A stretch of 64,000 nucleotides of DNA. It comes from Paraescarpia echinospica. Its lineage: Eukaryota > Annelida > Polychaeta > Sabellida > Siboglinidae. Of the stretch, positions 11,946 to 23,288 are shown piece by piece. Position 1 is the stretch's first letter. Each line of letters starts with the position of its first letter. Position numbers and translations under genes: made by a program. The stretch is from contig CM034531.1 of assembly GCA_020002185.1 (NCBI GenBank), positions 82,835,608 through 82,899,607 of the forward strand, given 5' to 3'. Under the pieces are notes generated by a model. It did no database searches, was not told the origin of the DNA, and saw only the letters and a program-made list of their open reading frames with translations.

Positions 11946-11962
11946 GCATGTCCGAGTTGCCA

Positions 11963-14433
11963 CCGGCCGTCCTGCACGAGTTCGTGGTCGGCCCCGAGTT
12001 GCAGTTGGCATCTGCTACTCAGTCGGTGGACGACCCGATGTCACTGATGCCACCGTCCGGCTACGAGTCCGAGTCGGCTCCACTATGGCTGCCACCGGTC
12101 GAGTAGAACTCTGGCTACGTGCTCTTTTTGGAGCCATCTTGCAACAATTATTCACTGCCGGCGTGGCACTGGTTATTTAATGCAACCATTGCTAAAAAAA
12201 TACTTGCTAGCGTACTGGCAGTTAAAATAACTACATGTCTCTACATGAAAAACCACCTGAAACAGATACACTTATTAATCCGAATGCTGAACTGTAATAA
12301 GCTGCACTGTCATTAGAGCCACCTTGATCTGGAATGAAGTAAAATTAATTGGCAATTGGTCACCGTCCACATGCAGTGTTAAACACCATGACGAGGATGC
12401 CAAGCAGGCCGGCTTGCCTGAAACGCCAACACGGTTGACATGGCTAAACCTCCTTACTGGCCGTCTGGATCGAACTGCCACACTGGTACCGTCTGGGCCA
12501 AAGCGCCAGAAACCCCAAGTTGGCCAGAACGTCACACTATCTGGACTGAACGCCAAGCTAACCGCCTGGGCCAGAACACCAGCCGCCAAGCTGGCCGTTC
12601 GTCTCAGTGCTAGCAACACCACTCATTATAAACATAATCCAGTCATCATATCCCTGTTGCCGAGGTGCTATAAAGCAAATGTAACCGTCATCATTTAAGA
12701 AACTGGAAACTTTATTAAATAATGTTATGGCCATCTTGGCTGGAGCGACAGGTATTGGCCGACTACGCAATATATTAAAAATAACGCCTTCCTGTCTGAC
12801 ATTGGTGACCTGCTATTATTATTATTAACTAATTGACAGCTGTATATCTGCAATGCAATTACAGTGTACACAGCAAAGGCAGCAAACTGCCACCTAAGCA
12901 TCACTCAATTATTTACATTAAATGCATTAAGTCGCACACTCCAAATTGTTTGTCTGCACCTGAGCAGCAAAACCTGCATAAAACTGAAGTGTTATTATAA
13001 CCCGAAACAGTTCGTGAAAAATCAGCCAACTATGAAGTATGTTCTCAAGGCACAACCACCTGGCACAAACATGAACTATATTACTAGTTCTGACTCAGCA
13101 CAGTTGGTACATAATCAACAACCACTGTGTCCTCAATACCTGGCATAAATACAACTATATACAAATTATGACCCACCACAGTTGGTGACCAATCGGCCAA
13201 CTGGCTAATCTGCCCCCAAGACACCACCACCTGTCGTAATACAACTACACACAGACATGGTTGGAAACTAGTTAGCCAATCCACCACGTGTCATAAAGAG
13301 GAACAACACAGATATGACCTAACACTGTTGGTAATCAATTAGTGTTAGTGTTAGTTACGAAACCCTGAAGAAAGGTGAAATACATAACTCAACCGAATTA
13401 TTGGATACTCAACTAGACGAAGAACGCTGCATAATGGCTGCAATGCATTTACAATGTAATTCAGAGTTCGTGATCTGTATAAAGCTGAAATGTCTATGTG
13501 ACGTGTACACACTGACTAAAGACACAAACGTTGCTTTATAGACACCAACATTGATTAGTGCTGCATAGCCTTCATAACTGATAATACTATGAAACCGAAG
13601 TGGTTGATTTTTAATTAACCCAACTAAGAAGACTGCTGTCAAACAACTGAACTAGCATGCGTGTGAAATTCAAAACTGCTGGTGTCTAATATAATTCACC
13701 AGCAGTGGCCTGCGCCCGTGACACAGACCATGTAAAACTTTGAACTTCAACTTATGAATCTTTTATCAACGTTCAATGAAATATCTAAAATCTGTTATTA
13801 AATACGAATTAAATAAAACTAGCTGCAATGCCATCAAGTGACTCGGTAAAACAAAGTATACCCAGGTTTTTTGCCGCTTGCGTGAGTGTTGATCATCAAT
13901 GGATGTCGGCCGATCCCCAGTGTGAAAACGCGGCCGTGGAATCGATAAATAACGGGCAAGATTGCACTCAAAACAGAAGAAGAATTCTGAATAACTTTGT
14001 AACATCGAGAAATTTCGAATATGGTCGACGCTGAGACCTCTTTGGTCTTTTACCCTGTCCTGCGGGACTAATTATTACTGTATCCATACAATAAAGCGAG
14101 GAAAATCCGTTACCCATTAAAATTTTGGACTCTCAAGGTGCCGTGTCCCCCTGTTTGCCTAGCATGACTTAGCGTTGCCTTGGTTGCCTCACGTAAAGAT
14201 TAGTATGCAATTTATTTGCGTAACTCCATTTATTATAGTGTCTTGATATTCAACTAATGTTTAACCCCCTCCGTCACCCTGTTCAAGGCCCCTTTTGGTC
14301 GCGCTTTTCTGCACATTTTCTGCACAGTTTGTTGCCACACCTAGGGGACGAGGTGACGTCACCGCAGGTAGCACTGCTAGGATTTAGCATGGCGCGTATC
14401 TATGCGTTTTGGTTTTTTCAGGCCGTACCTAAA
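11963..14433. other. No recognisable gene; degenerate ~90-bp repeats at about 12990-13300
   Basis: 11963-12106 is GC-rich (CCGAGTTGC and CCACCGG phrases recur) and unlike its flanks. 12324-12698 has an open frame without a recognisable domain. At about 12990-13300 three or four degenerate copies of a ~90-bp unit can be followed by the phrases CACAGTTGGT, CCACCTG and ACAACTA. Nothing else is supported. Confidence 0.5.
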
Positions 14434-14825
14434 CTTGCAATCGCGGAATTTAATATTATTTTGCGCACAGGAATTTGTTTAACTTTTTTAGTTATTGCCG
14501 TTTGAAATTTGCGAATACTCAAATTTGCAATGGGATTTAATATTAGTTGATATAAAGATAATAATCGTATTTACAAATATGCCGCTGAACTTACCCATGA
14601 TTTGTTGTTAGTGTTTTAGTTATTGCCCTTTGAACATCGCGATTGCTTAATCCTGTCGTGTATACGCAGCAGCAGATATAATGCAAGGGTGAGCATTCGC
14701 GATGTTCAAACGGCAATAACTCAAAAAGTTAATAACATTGATGTGTACATCCAGCGACAAAATTGTAGTTAAGATTATTATATTTACGGTTATATAACAA
14801 ATATTAATTTCCACGATTGCAACTT
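14434..14825. repeat. Palindromic repeat cluster (two direct arms and one inverted arm)
   Basis: An arm at 14434-14515 (CTTGCAATCGCGGAATTTAAT ... TTAGTTATTGCCGTTTGAA) is repeated in the same direction at about 14521-14640. It appears inverted at 14690-14825 (CGATGTTCAAACGGCAATAACTC ... AATTTCCACGATTGCAACT). It looks like a small foldback or MITE with a duplicated arm. No coding frame. Confidence 0.65.
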
Positions 14826-14879
14826 CATGTACAGTCTGAAACAACAGGCCGCACCACCGCTCGCCGTGCTAAAGGATAG

Positions 14880-16000
14880 GACAGTTTTCTGGCTATTCTT
14901 TGCTGATTTATTTGTGTTGTGTATCTATGCCTCCAGTTTCAGGCTTCTCTGTGAACCCCCCTGCGCATCTACTTTAAATAAATGCAACCTGTCCAACAGA
15001 CCGCAGCAGGTTCTCTGAGAAAACTGCTTCCCCTTTCCACTTAGGTGGAGGCCATCTCTCATGTACATATCTTCCCTCCCAACAAAGTATCCCCATAAAT
15101 CTATGAATCTCACCCTCTCTTCTTCACACATCTGCTCAACTAGTGCGTTGATCGCCATCCTCTTGCACTTTTTATACGTTTGCCCCGTCCCTCCCATTAC
15201 TAGCAAAATTCCTGAGAGAATAATCTGTTCAACTTTTATCTTCTTTAACTTCCTCACTAGCTGTCTGTACTTCTGTTCTATCCCAGTTGTTCCCTCCCTG
15301 TCTGCATTGTTTGTGATTACTTGTACTGGTATAGACCCTCCCTTGTCATGCCCCAATACCTTCTCTACCCTTTCAGTCACATGTTATATCCTAGCCCCCG
15401 GTAGACACACAACGACGTCCTTTCCCTCTCTTAGTGTCTTATATGTCTTTCTCACAATAGAGTCACCCATGAACACCCTCTCTCTTCTCATTGCCACCTC
15501 AATCACTGCCTCAGAGTAGCTCCTTCTCCGGTTTGCATATGTCTGGTTGTTGTCTTTTCCCCTGTCGTCTTCTCTTTTGTCACATTCTCTTCCGTTCCAT
15601 TCTTTATTGTCGCTTTTTATCGTGTCACCTTTCTTCCTGTCATCGTCCTTTTTATAGACTTCTCTTCTGTCACATTTTCTTAATTCCTTTCGTCCAGTCA
15701 ACTTTCCTCCCATCGCATTTTCTTCTCTCCTCTCCTCTCCTGTCCCATTTTCCATCCTACCTCCTTCTCTATGGTCACTTTCTCCCCTGTCACCTTCAAG
15801 CCTGTCACGTTTCCTGCTACAATTTATCAACAAAACTTCTAATATCGCTCACGAAAGCTAAGGTAGTCTAAAATACTTTCTGTGACTAACTTTTAGCTAT
15901 AATCATATAGTTTATGAATAATACTGACGCAAAATTATTATACTATATCTCATCAACATTTCCACTGCTTTTCTGATTTTTTCTGCACCGCAATATCTCA
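14880..16000 (-). mobile_element. CR1-type LINE, copy A: 5' UTR and ORF1 only
   Basis: Runs on the minus strand. The 5' UTR (about 16000-15834) matches the one upstream of copy B (26395-25828) in several phrases. ORF1 follows in two pieces (15833-15384 and 15380-14925) separated by one stop codon. The sequence ends in the ORF1-ORF2 spacer at about 14880. There is no ORF2, so the 3' part was lost. Confidence 0.85.
14925..15833 (-). pseudogene. CR1 LINE ORF1 protein with SGNH-hydrolase (esterase) domain, one internal stop
   Basis: The first part is a very basic/acidic low-complexity region (Lys/Arg/Glu/Asp-rich, about 110 residues). The SGNH block I motif is seen as FMGDSIVRK, and CLPGARI follows. 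The block III-like asparagine motif is VITNNAD (usually GTNN). A hydrophobic IILSGIL strand comes next, and block V is DGLHLSGKG. This combination is the esterase ORF1 described for CR1-clade LINEs, thought to help bind or process membrane or nucleic-acid partners during retrotransposition. A stop lies at 15381-15383 right after PGARI. The N-terminal zinc finger seen in copy B (25827) is absent here. Confidence 0.8.
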
Positions 16001-16087
16001 ATGATAATTAAGGAACATAATTTAAAATACTTTCTTTTAGAAAAATGTGTACTAAGTTTATGTGTTATTTGTATGTGACTTGTATGG

Positions 16088-16450
16088 TAAATCAGCGTGA
16101 CTTCCTTGACAGACTGTTGTGCATTTACTCACTACCATAAAGCACTTCCATTATACATTAGGCATGCCTTAGTTACTCTAACTGTAGAGATTCATAAACA
16201 TTTCAAACATTTATACACTAGATATTTCCTAAGACATGAAAACGAAATATTTGTGTATGTTACAAATCAGCGTGACTTCCGTGACAGACCTTGAGGTAGA
16301 TTTCCTAACTACATTAAAGCACTTACATTATACATTAGGTCAACCCTAGATAGTTTAATATATTAGGAGATTTACAAACTTAAAGTTTTTTTCTAAACTA
16401 TATATTTCCCAGGAAATAAAACAAAATCTTTACTTTTGTGACTTCCGTGG
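16088..16450. repeat. Tandem duplication, period about 176 bp
   Basis: The phrase AAATCAGCGTGACTTCC starts at 16088 and again at 16264, and TTTGTGACTTCCGTGG recurs at about 16433. Intervening sequence (AAAGCACTT.CATTATACATTAGG; TATTTCC.AGGAAATAAA) is also shared. Two full units and the start of a third. Confidence 0.75.
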
Positions 16451-16451
16451 C

Positions 16452-16516
16452 ATCATAATCAGGTCTTTTGAAACAAGGAGCTGTCGACTGTGTTCATCGA
16501 TTTGATTTTACAACTA
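16452..16516 (-). pseudogene. Inverted, decayed copy of the 5' end of the polycystin last exon
   Basis: On the minus strand this segment reads CTTCTAG, then a sequence matching 33767 to about 33820. The core CGACAGCTCCTTGTTTCAAA and the acceptor-like CTTCTAG are identical. The frame is broken by a TGA where the real exon has TGC. Similarity starts at the exon boundary and fades after about 55 bases. Confidence 0.65.
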
Positions 16517-17020
16517 GAAGCATCGTCTCAGCTGAAGAAACTGTGAGCAATTGTCAGACCAAATTTACTCTGCTGCAATAGTGTTGCCAGTTGGCTATTT
16601 TAGCTGCCAATTTCAGTCTAACCAGGTGAAGCTTTCCATGGAAAATTCACTGTCCAATAAAACATGTATTTCCGATATTTAAGGGCATTCGGAGGGGTGT
16701 GTCGTTCTGGACCATGGCGATAGGAAGGAAGTTACATATCCTTGTGATATTTCAAATTTATTACCCCCAAATATATATCTTTGTAAACAGTTCCAGTTTT
16801 CAAATCCTGCTGACATTTGAAAACATTACTATGATGTAAACGTTAGCTTGGAATGGCTGATATATATACATATATATATATATCAGTGGGTCTGTGCAAT
16901 ATAGTGCTAACCCACACTTTAAAAAAAATGATTTAAATGCACCAACATAGTGCTAAGCCACATATCAACAAACCCACAAAGTTAGAAGTTACAAAGTATA
17001 CTACAGTGGGCGCCACAATA
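16517..17020. other. No gene seen; AT-rich with a small (TA)n palindrome
   Basis: 16853-16887 has CTGATATATATA...TATATATCAG. Two copies of an ATAGTGCTAA.CCACA phrase lie at about 16900 and 16950. No coding frame recognised. Confidence 0.5.
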
Positions 17021-17023
17021 CTT

Positions 17024-17081
17024 GTGTTAAAGATCATCGTATGTATATATATATATATATACATACGATGATCTTTAACAC
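17024..17081. repeat. Perfect 58-bp palindrome with (TA)n centre
   Basis: GTGTTAAAGATCATCGTATG on the left is the exact reverse complement of the right half. The centre, at about 17052, is an alternating TA run. It could extrude as a cruciform or be the fused ends of a palindromic element. Confidence 0.9.
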
Positions 17082-17581
17082 CTCTTCTATCTCTAAAAAT
17101 GTTAGGGGTTTTGTTCAGAGGGGTTATATTCGTGAATGGCTAATGTCCTACACTCGATCTACATAATTTCACAAACCACACAGCCACGCTTACGACGTTC
17201 GACAAGTATACGTTTGTTTACATCGGCCGAAGTCGATGACCTACTTACCAGCTAGCGCGACAAAGACAGTCCAGCTAACTGTGTGCACATCAGTGGTATT
17301 GTCGAGTGTTTTCACACAATAGGTGGCAGTGTAATGAAACTATAGTTTACCAGTCAGCATTGCCATTCATTGCCTAATAACCACAGGCACATAGTCACTA
17401 GAAGTGTTTTCAAGTGGCATGATTTTGTCATTGATAGTTGTGAATGTATCACTAAAACTTTTTCTAAATAATTTGTTTGCAAAATTGGAATTATTTAACA
17501 AGATTGCCACTCAGAGAATTAACTCTAGGTGGCAGGTGGACAAGGAAGCCCTTTGGCTTATCGAGAGTCCGACCCTTTTAT

Positions 17582-20272
17582 CTATGTGTATCCCGCCCGT
17601 CTGAGGTATGTGTCGATTTTATTTTTAAACATATTCACGCTTCTAGCACCCACACAATCAGCAGATAATCTGTTCCATTCATTTACAGTCCTTTGTAAAA
17701 ATGAAAACTTTCTTATATCTAATCTACACTGCTCCTTTGCTAATGTAACTTCATGTCCTCTAGTCCTTCTATCAGTCTTAACTGAGAAAAAATTATTTCT
17801 ATCAATATTTTCATAACCATTCAATATTTTAAACACTTCTATCTGATCTCCTCTTAATCTCCTGGTCTCTAAGTGTTGTTAAACAGCATTTATTTAGGCG
17901 TATTTCGTAACTAAGATCCCTCAGTTTTGGTATCATTTTAGTTGCTCTCCTCTGCACTCTTTCTAGCATATCTATGTCCTTCCTGCGATATGGCCTCCAT
18001 GCTTGAATACAATATTCTAAATGAGGCCTAACTGTTGTTTTGTACAGCGGTATTATTAGCTCTTTTTCCTTATACATTATGTTTCGCCTAATTAATCCAA
18101 GGATTTGATTTCCCTTTGAAGCTGCAATTCCGCACTGCTCTGAAACCTTCATATCAGCACTAATGGTTAACCCTAAGTCCTTTTCTTTTACAGTAGTACT
18201 TAGTACTGTACCCCCATTGTATATTCTACCTCTTCGTTCCCATGTCCTGTGTGGGGGCATTTACATTTCCCAAAAATTGAACAGCATTTGCCACTTTTCA
18301 GACCATTTGATGAACCTGTCAAGATCATCTTGTAAATGCTGTCTATCTCCATCGCTTTTAATCCTTCTAAACACTTTTGTATCATCCACAAATTTAAACA
18401 CATTGCTTGTTATTTCATCATCCAAATCGCTTATATATATTAAGAATAATATAGGTCCTAATACTGATCCCTGTGGTACCCCACTCAATACCGATTTCCA
18501 GTTTGAAGCCTCCCCATCAACTACTACACGTTGTCTCCTGTCAATCAGCCATTGTTCTATCCAGTTTATTATACCATTTCCTATGCAATGGGCCTTTAGT
18601 TTCAGCAGTAATCTTCGATGTGGTACTTTGTCGAAAGCTTTTTTGAAAATCTAAGTAGACGATATCTACCGTTGATCCCTCATCTACCCACTTAGATGTC
18701 TTCCAAAAAACATAACATATTTGTTAAGGATGACCTCGCTTTAAAAAAAACATGTTGAGATGGGTTTATCAAGTTTTGTTTAACAAGAAAATCCACCATG
18801 TGATCTTTAATTAGTCTTTCTAATAATTTGCAAATCACCGATGTTAAACTCACCGGTCTGTAGTTCTCTGGCTTGTTTCTCGAACCTTTTTTAAATAACG
18901 GTATAATGTTTGCCTCTTTCCATTCTAAAGGAACCACTCACTCTTCTAATGACAAATTGAAAATTGTTGCAAGCGGTACGCTAATTTGTTCTACAATTTT
19001 CAATAGTAGTTTGGGCGGAATCCCATCCACTCCAGGTGATTTATTATCCTTCATAGCCCTTATTTTCTTAGCGACCATTTCCGGGGTTACAATTAATTGT
19101 CCTAAATAGTATGAATCTGCCCCCTTGAACTTAGCCTCTGGTACTGGCAGTGAACTAATATCTTCCCTGGTAAACACTGAACTAAAGCACTCATTCAGGT
19201 CTTCTGCCATAAGAATCCCTCTGATATTATATTTTCAGCACTATCTTCTAGAGGACCGACCTTATCTTGAACTTTCTGTTTGCTTCGAACATACGCATAA
19301 AAACTCTTGCTGTCGTGTTTTATATTACTAGCTAATTGTTGTTCTTAGCTTCTCTTTGAATTTCTAATTTCAGCTGTAGCTTGGTTAAGTGCTTCTTTCT
19401 AACTGTTGTAGGCTTCTAATTTCCAGTATATCTATATGACTTCCACATCATTTGTTTATACTTAATTTTTATAATGGCTTCTTTCGATAAGTGTTTCTTT
19501 TTGGACCGTTTCCCTTGTTTTTTTAAGGGTACAAATTTGTCGACTATGCACTTAATTTCATTCTGTTGCTGTCTTATTTTTCAGTGTTTTATTCCAGTCT
19601 GTTTGCTAAATATTTCCTCATGTCCTTATACCTTCCTTTGTGGACATTTTTCCTATACTGCTTTTTACTATTCCTTTCTGATTTTACTTTGATGGTAAAA
19701 TGTATCTGGTTGTGATCTCTACTTCCCAATGGCTCACATATCTTGACATTGTCAACTAATTCATTCTGTGAGGACAAAACTATGTCTAACACATTCTCAC
19801 CCCTGATTGGTTCTAGCACATGTTGAGAAAGGAAAGTATATTGAACTAAAACTAAAAACTTGTGGTCCTCACTCCCCATACTCTGTAGAGATTTCCATTG
19901 TATATGCCCGTGGTTAAAATCCCCCATAATAATACAGTCCCGTTTGCTTACTTCCCTTATAGCGTTTTGTATTTTTTCATTCTTTTCTATGCTTATGTTT
20001 GGACTTCGATAAACTAACCCAACTGTTAACGTTGAGTTTCCTCTAACTATGTTACACTAAACAGCTTCTTCGCAATCTGCTTCTCTTTCTAATTTTATTA
20101 CATAAGCCTGGATAGATTCTTTAATATATAAAATAACTCCACCTCCCTTTCTTCCTATTCTATCTTTTCTAAACATTACATATCCTGTCAGTCCCAATTC
20201 AGCATCTGATATATCAGTGGTGGTCCAGGATTCGGATATACCTATTATATGAGGGTCAATATCTTCTAACAT
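17582..20272 (-). pseudogene. CR1 LINE ORF2: endonuclease and reverse transcriptase, many frame breaks
   Basis: Order on the minus strand: AP endonuclease from 20272 (DPHIIGISESW, RKDRIGRKGGGVILY), then MGDFNHGHIQW from 19927 and SRDHNQ near 19700. The RT starts at about 19210 (KAIRAMKDNKSPGVDGIPP), with NYRPVSLTSVICKLLE near 18850. Next come SGVPQGSVLGPILF at 18485 and the RT active site, seen as FVDD instead of FADD, at about 18380-18395. The thumb and C-terminal domain run to 17582 (VRPHLEYCIQAWRPY, RRATKMIPKLRDLSYE). ORF2 in this clade nicks target DNA and primes reverse transcription from it. At least six stops or shifts separate the pieces, so it is dead. Confidence 0.9.
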
Positions 20273-20441
20273 AATGTTTAGTTCATTTCTTTTGTTTACT
20301 ATACTCCTTGCATTTAAACAAACACATTTATATCCAGCTTCAGAAGAATTTTCCAGACTGTTATTTGCTGATTTGTTTGTGCTGTCTTTATCTATGCCTC
20401 CATTTTCAGGCTTTTCTGTGAGTCACCCCTGCGAATCTAGT

Positions 20442-20752
20442 TTAAATAGATGCAACATGTCCCACTGTCAACAGATCGCAGCAGGTTCTCTGAGAAAACT
20501 GCTGCCCCTTTCCACTAAGATGGAGGCCATCTCTCATGTACATATCTTCCCTCCCAACAAAGTATCTCCATAAATATGTGAATCCCACCCCCTCTTCTTC
20601 ACACATCTGCTCAACTAGTGCGTTGATCGCCATCCTCTTGCAGTTTCTATACGTTGCCCCCCTTCCTCCCATTACTGGCAAAATTCCTGACAGAATAACC
20701 TGTTCAACTCTTGTCTTCTTTAGCTTCCTCTCTAACTGTTTATACTTCTGTA
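20442..20752 (-). pseudogene. CR1 LINE ORF1, C-terminal half (copy B)
   Basis: Starts at the junction with the gypsy element (about 20752) in the helix before ILSGILPVMGG and runs through DGLHLSGKGQQFSQRTCC to the stop at 20442. The N-terminal half of the same ORF1 is on the other side of the gypsy insertion (25827-25061). About 30 residues between the two halves, including the block III asparagine motif, are missing. Confidence 0.85.
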
Positions 20753-22446
20753 TAGGTGTTGTCGCGCGTGTTGTCGCGCGTGTTATCGCGCGTGTTGTCG
20801 AAATCGTCGGCGTCGTTGTGGTACGTGTCGTGTGGTAGGGAATGTGTCGCATTCAATCGTTTGAAATGCGAGATGTTTCGTGTGATCGTGTACATCCCTC
20901 TTTTAGCTGTTACGAGAGTTCCTGTACGTCGTACGACTTCGAGTGGTCGCGAGTCGAATGGTGTTGTTAACTTGTTTCTCCGAGGTTGTCGGACGAGAAC
21001 CATTTCCCCAACTTGTAGTTGAGATCGCTTTGCGTTTCGTCGTTTGTCAGTGTAGACTTTCGATTTCGCTTTGTTGTCTGTGTCGCGACGTCGCAGTTTC
21101 TCATGAATCTCAGAAGCGCGAGTCTGTTGTGGGAGTTGTGGGAGTGTGACGTTTAGTTTCCTTCCATACAGTGCTTCCGCGGGCGATACACCTGTCGTAC
21201 AGTGTGGTGTGGCGCGATATTGCCGAAGGAAGTTGTACAGCTCCTGTTTCCAACTCCGTTGTTCCACGTGTGCCGTTCTGATGGCTTTCATTAGAGGAGC
21301 CATAAAGCGTTCTGCCTCGCCGTTAGCGCACGGCCAGATCGGGGTTATTTTCTTGTGTTCGAACCCGAGATAGTGTGCGAACTTGGTTAGTTCACTGCCG
21401 TTGAATGGCGGGTCGTTGTCTGATTTGAGTACATCCGGGATGTCGTGACGAGCGAACATGCTGTCCAACTTGGGGATCACGGTGGAGGCTGCAGTCGACG
21501 TGACTATCTCCACCTCCGGGAATCTGCTGAAGTCATCAATGACTACTAGTATCAGCTCGCCTGTAGGTAATGGTCCCAGGAAATAAGCTGACAGATTCTT
21601 CCATGGTGCTGACGGAATCGGCATTGGGATCATCGGCTCAGGTGTCATGGGTGTGCTAATTGTAGCTTGACAAGCCAGGCAACTTTTGATCTGCCTCTCG
21701 GCCATGCTGTCAATTGCGGGAAACCAAACTTTCTCGCGTAGTAACATTTTTGTCTTCACAACACCCTGGTGACCCACGTGTGCAAGTTCAACTGCTCTTT
21801 GCTGTAGAGTAGACGGCAGTATGATACGGGTACCTCTTAGTACGATGCCACTGCATGTTGTCAGTTCGTTTTTGACATGGACGTAGTCGTGAACGAGTGT
21901 GTCGTTCCAGCGACCAGTTTGTATAGCCCTGGTGACGGCTTGCAGAACTACATCTGTCGCCGTCTGCTCTTTGACGTCGACTGCGGTCATGGCTTTTGGG
22001 ATAGCTGCATTGCAGATGTATCGCACGTACTCCTCGGTCGAGTCGGTTGCTCCTTTCGCATATGGGTGTCGGCTTATGTAGTCGGCTGGATTTCGGTCGT
22101 CTTTTCCGGGTCGATACTTCAGTTCAAACTGGTAGGGAAGTAGACGCAATCTCCATCGCTCAGTCCGTGCGGACGCAGGACGCTGACTCTTGAATATTCC
22201 GAGTAGTGGCTGGTGATCTGTGTAGATCGTGAAGCTTGCACCGTACAGATATAGGTGGAAATGCTCTGCGCTCCAAACAACTGCTAGCATTTCACGTTCT
22301 GTTTGAGAGTACCTTCGTTCGACGTCTGAGAGTGCTCGGCTTGCGTAGCTGACTACCTTTCCACTTTGCGTGAGAATAGCCCCTAAGCCGAGAGGGCTGG
22401 CATCGACGAATACTTCCGACGACTTGTTGGGGTCGAAGTAGGTCAT
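20740..22446 (-). pseudogene. Gypsy RNase H and integrase
   Basis: 568 residues uninterrupted from the first ATG. RNase H: FVDASPLGLGAIL, RYSQTEREMLAVVW, TDHQPLLGIF. Integrase: zinc finger H-x-x-H ... C-x2-C at about residues 232-262 (HVGHQG ... SCLACQ). The DDE core is seen in VVIDDFSRFPEVE, KSDNDPPFNG and NGEAERFMAP. The C-terminal domain has RNAKRSQLQVGEMVLVRQ. The tail DNTRDNTRDNT is encoded by a 12-bp tandem repeat. The last few residues (YTEV) come from CR1 sequence read out of frame. No chromodomain. Confidence 0.92.
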
Positions 22447-22532
22447 CGTGCTCGTGTTCGTCAGCGCGTGTGTTAGCGCCTGGAACGATTGTTCGTGTTT
22501 AGGCTGCCAATTCCACAGTTCATCTTGTTTGG

Positions 22533-23288
22533 TCAGTTCTCGCAGGGTGCAACGATGTTGGCGAAGTCGGCAATGAATCGAGACACGTACTGCGCCATGC
22601 CAAGTAGAGAGCGTACTTCTGATGGGTTTGTTGGTCGACTCGCCTTCGAAATTGAATCGAGTTTCTTCGGATCAGCACGCAGTCCATGCGCACCGAAAAC
22701 TCGGTTCAGGCGAACGTTGTTTTCTCGCAATCTGTCTAAGACTGCTCTCAAATTCGCATCGTGTTCTGCAGGCGTCTTGCCGTGGACGATGATGTCGTCT
22801 GAAATGTTTCTGCATCCATTCAGGCCGTGTAGAAGTTCTGCGATCGTATTCTGAAATATTTCCGAAGCGGCGTTAATGCCAAACATTAACCGCTTGTACC
22901 TGTAGAGAGCGACGTGTGTGCTGAATGTCGTGATGTGTCGACTTTCAGGGTCGAGTTCCAATTGATGATATCCGGCTCTCAGGTCGAGTGTGCTGAACAT
23001 TGTCGCGCCATTCAGATCTGTTATTAGGTAATCGATGGTGGGCATTAGATGTTTCTCTCGCTTTACTGCTTTATTGGCTTCTCGCATGTCCACACATATG
23101 CGCACGGCTCCCGTTTTCTTTGGCACAACAACAATCGGACTCACCCACGGCGTCGGCCCGTCCGTCTTCTCGATCACGTCGTCTGCTTCGAGTCGTGCTA
23201 GTTCCTGTTCAACGTCCTTACGTATGTGGAACGGTATGTGGCGATGCTTTTGCTGTTTTGGCGTGACAGTCTCGTCAATGTGCATCAT
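22533..23288 (-). pseudogene. Gypsy reverse transcriptase
   Basis: Begins four bases before the gag-protease stop (ATGA overlap, 23288/23285), one frame over. RT motifs: PWVSPIVVVPKK, RICVDMREANKAVKRE, TMFSTLDLRAGYHQLEL, and the catalytic pair in NISDDIIVHG, where the usual Y/F before x-DD is I. A deletion of about a dozen codons follows VRLN, removing the K-C-F motif before RVFGAHGL. The frame is lost near 22533, and the next stretch, up to RNase H, continues in the frame of 22446. Likely inactive. Confidence 0.9.

Larger units (their letters stand above)
7472..11962. mobile_element. Foldback-like element, ~4.5 kb, with ~1.1 kb inverted arms
   Basis: The left arm (about 7472-8620) and right arm (about 10830-11962) are reverse complements with indels. 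The order from outside inward is the same in both. First comes a GGACA/TGTTACAACCG tip, then about six copies of a ~20-bp CGACCGGTAATGTAAT minisatellite, then a GAT/GAC-rich block with a shared AAGGGGTCACCTTAGTAATG core. After that comes a block with AACGGCT(A)GCCATGCTGACA, then a CGACTTCATTCATAT...ATATGCCTA block. The interior is AT-rich and full of degenerate AAGGGRTCATCTCAAAA phrases. No transposase frame is visible, so it is non-autonomous. The plan, long inverted arms made of tandem repeats, recalls FB/Galileo foldback elements, but I do not recognise the family. Confidence 0.75.
17490..20752 (-). mobile_element. CR1-type LINE, copy B, 3' part (end of ORF1, ORF2, 3' UTR)
   Basis: Continuous with 25061-26395 before the gypsy element at 20752-25046 inserted. 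The 3' end has the family's conserved tail (CTCGATAAGCCAAA.GGCTT, then ATCTTGTTAAAT) at about 17580-17490. The 3' tail ATCTTGTTAAAT is shared with copies C, E and F. Confidence 0.9.

Noticed and set aside
12324..12698. Hypothetical gene of 124 codons
   Set aside because: No recognisable motif; low-complexity-like Thr/Leu/Ala content; opposite-strand frames are equally long.
20756..21022. Plus-strand frames over the gypsy element
   Set aside because: Shadows of the minus-strand integrase.
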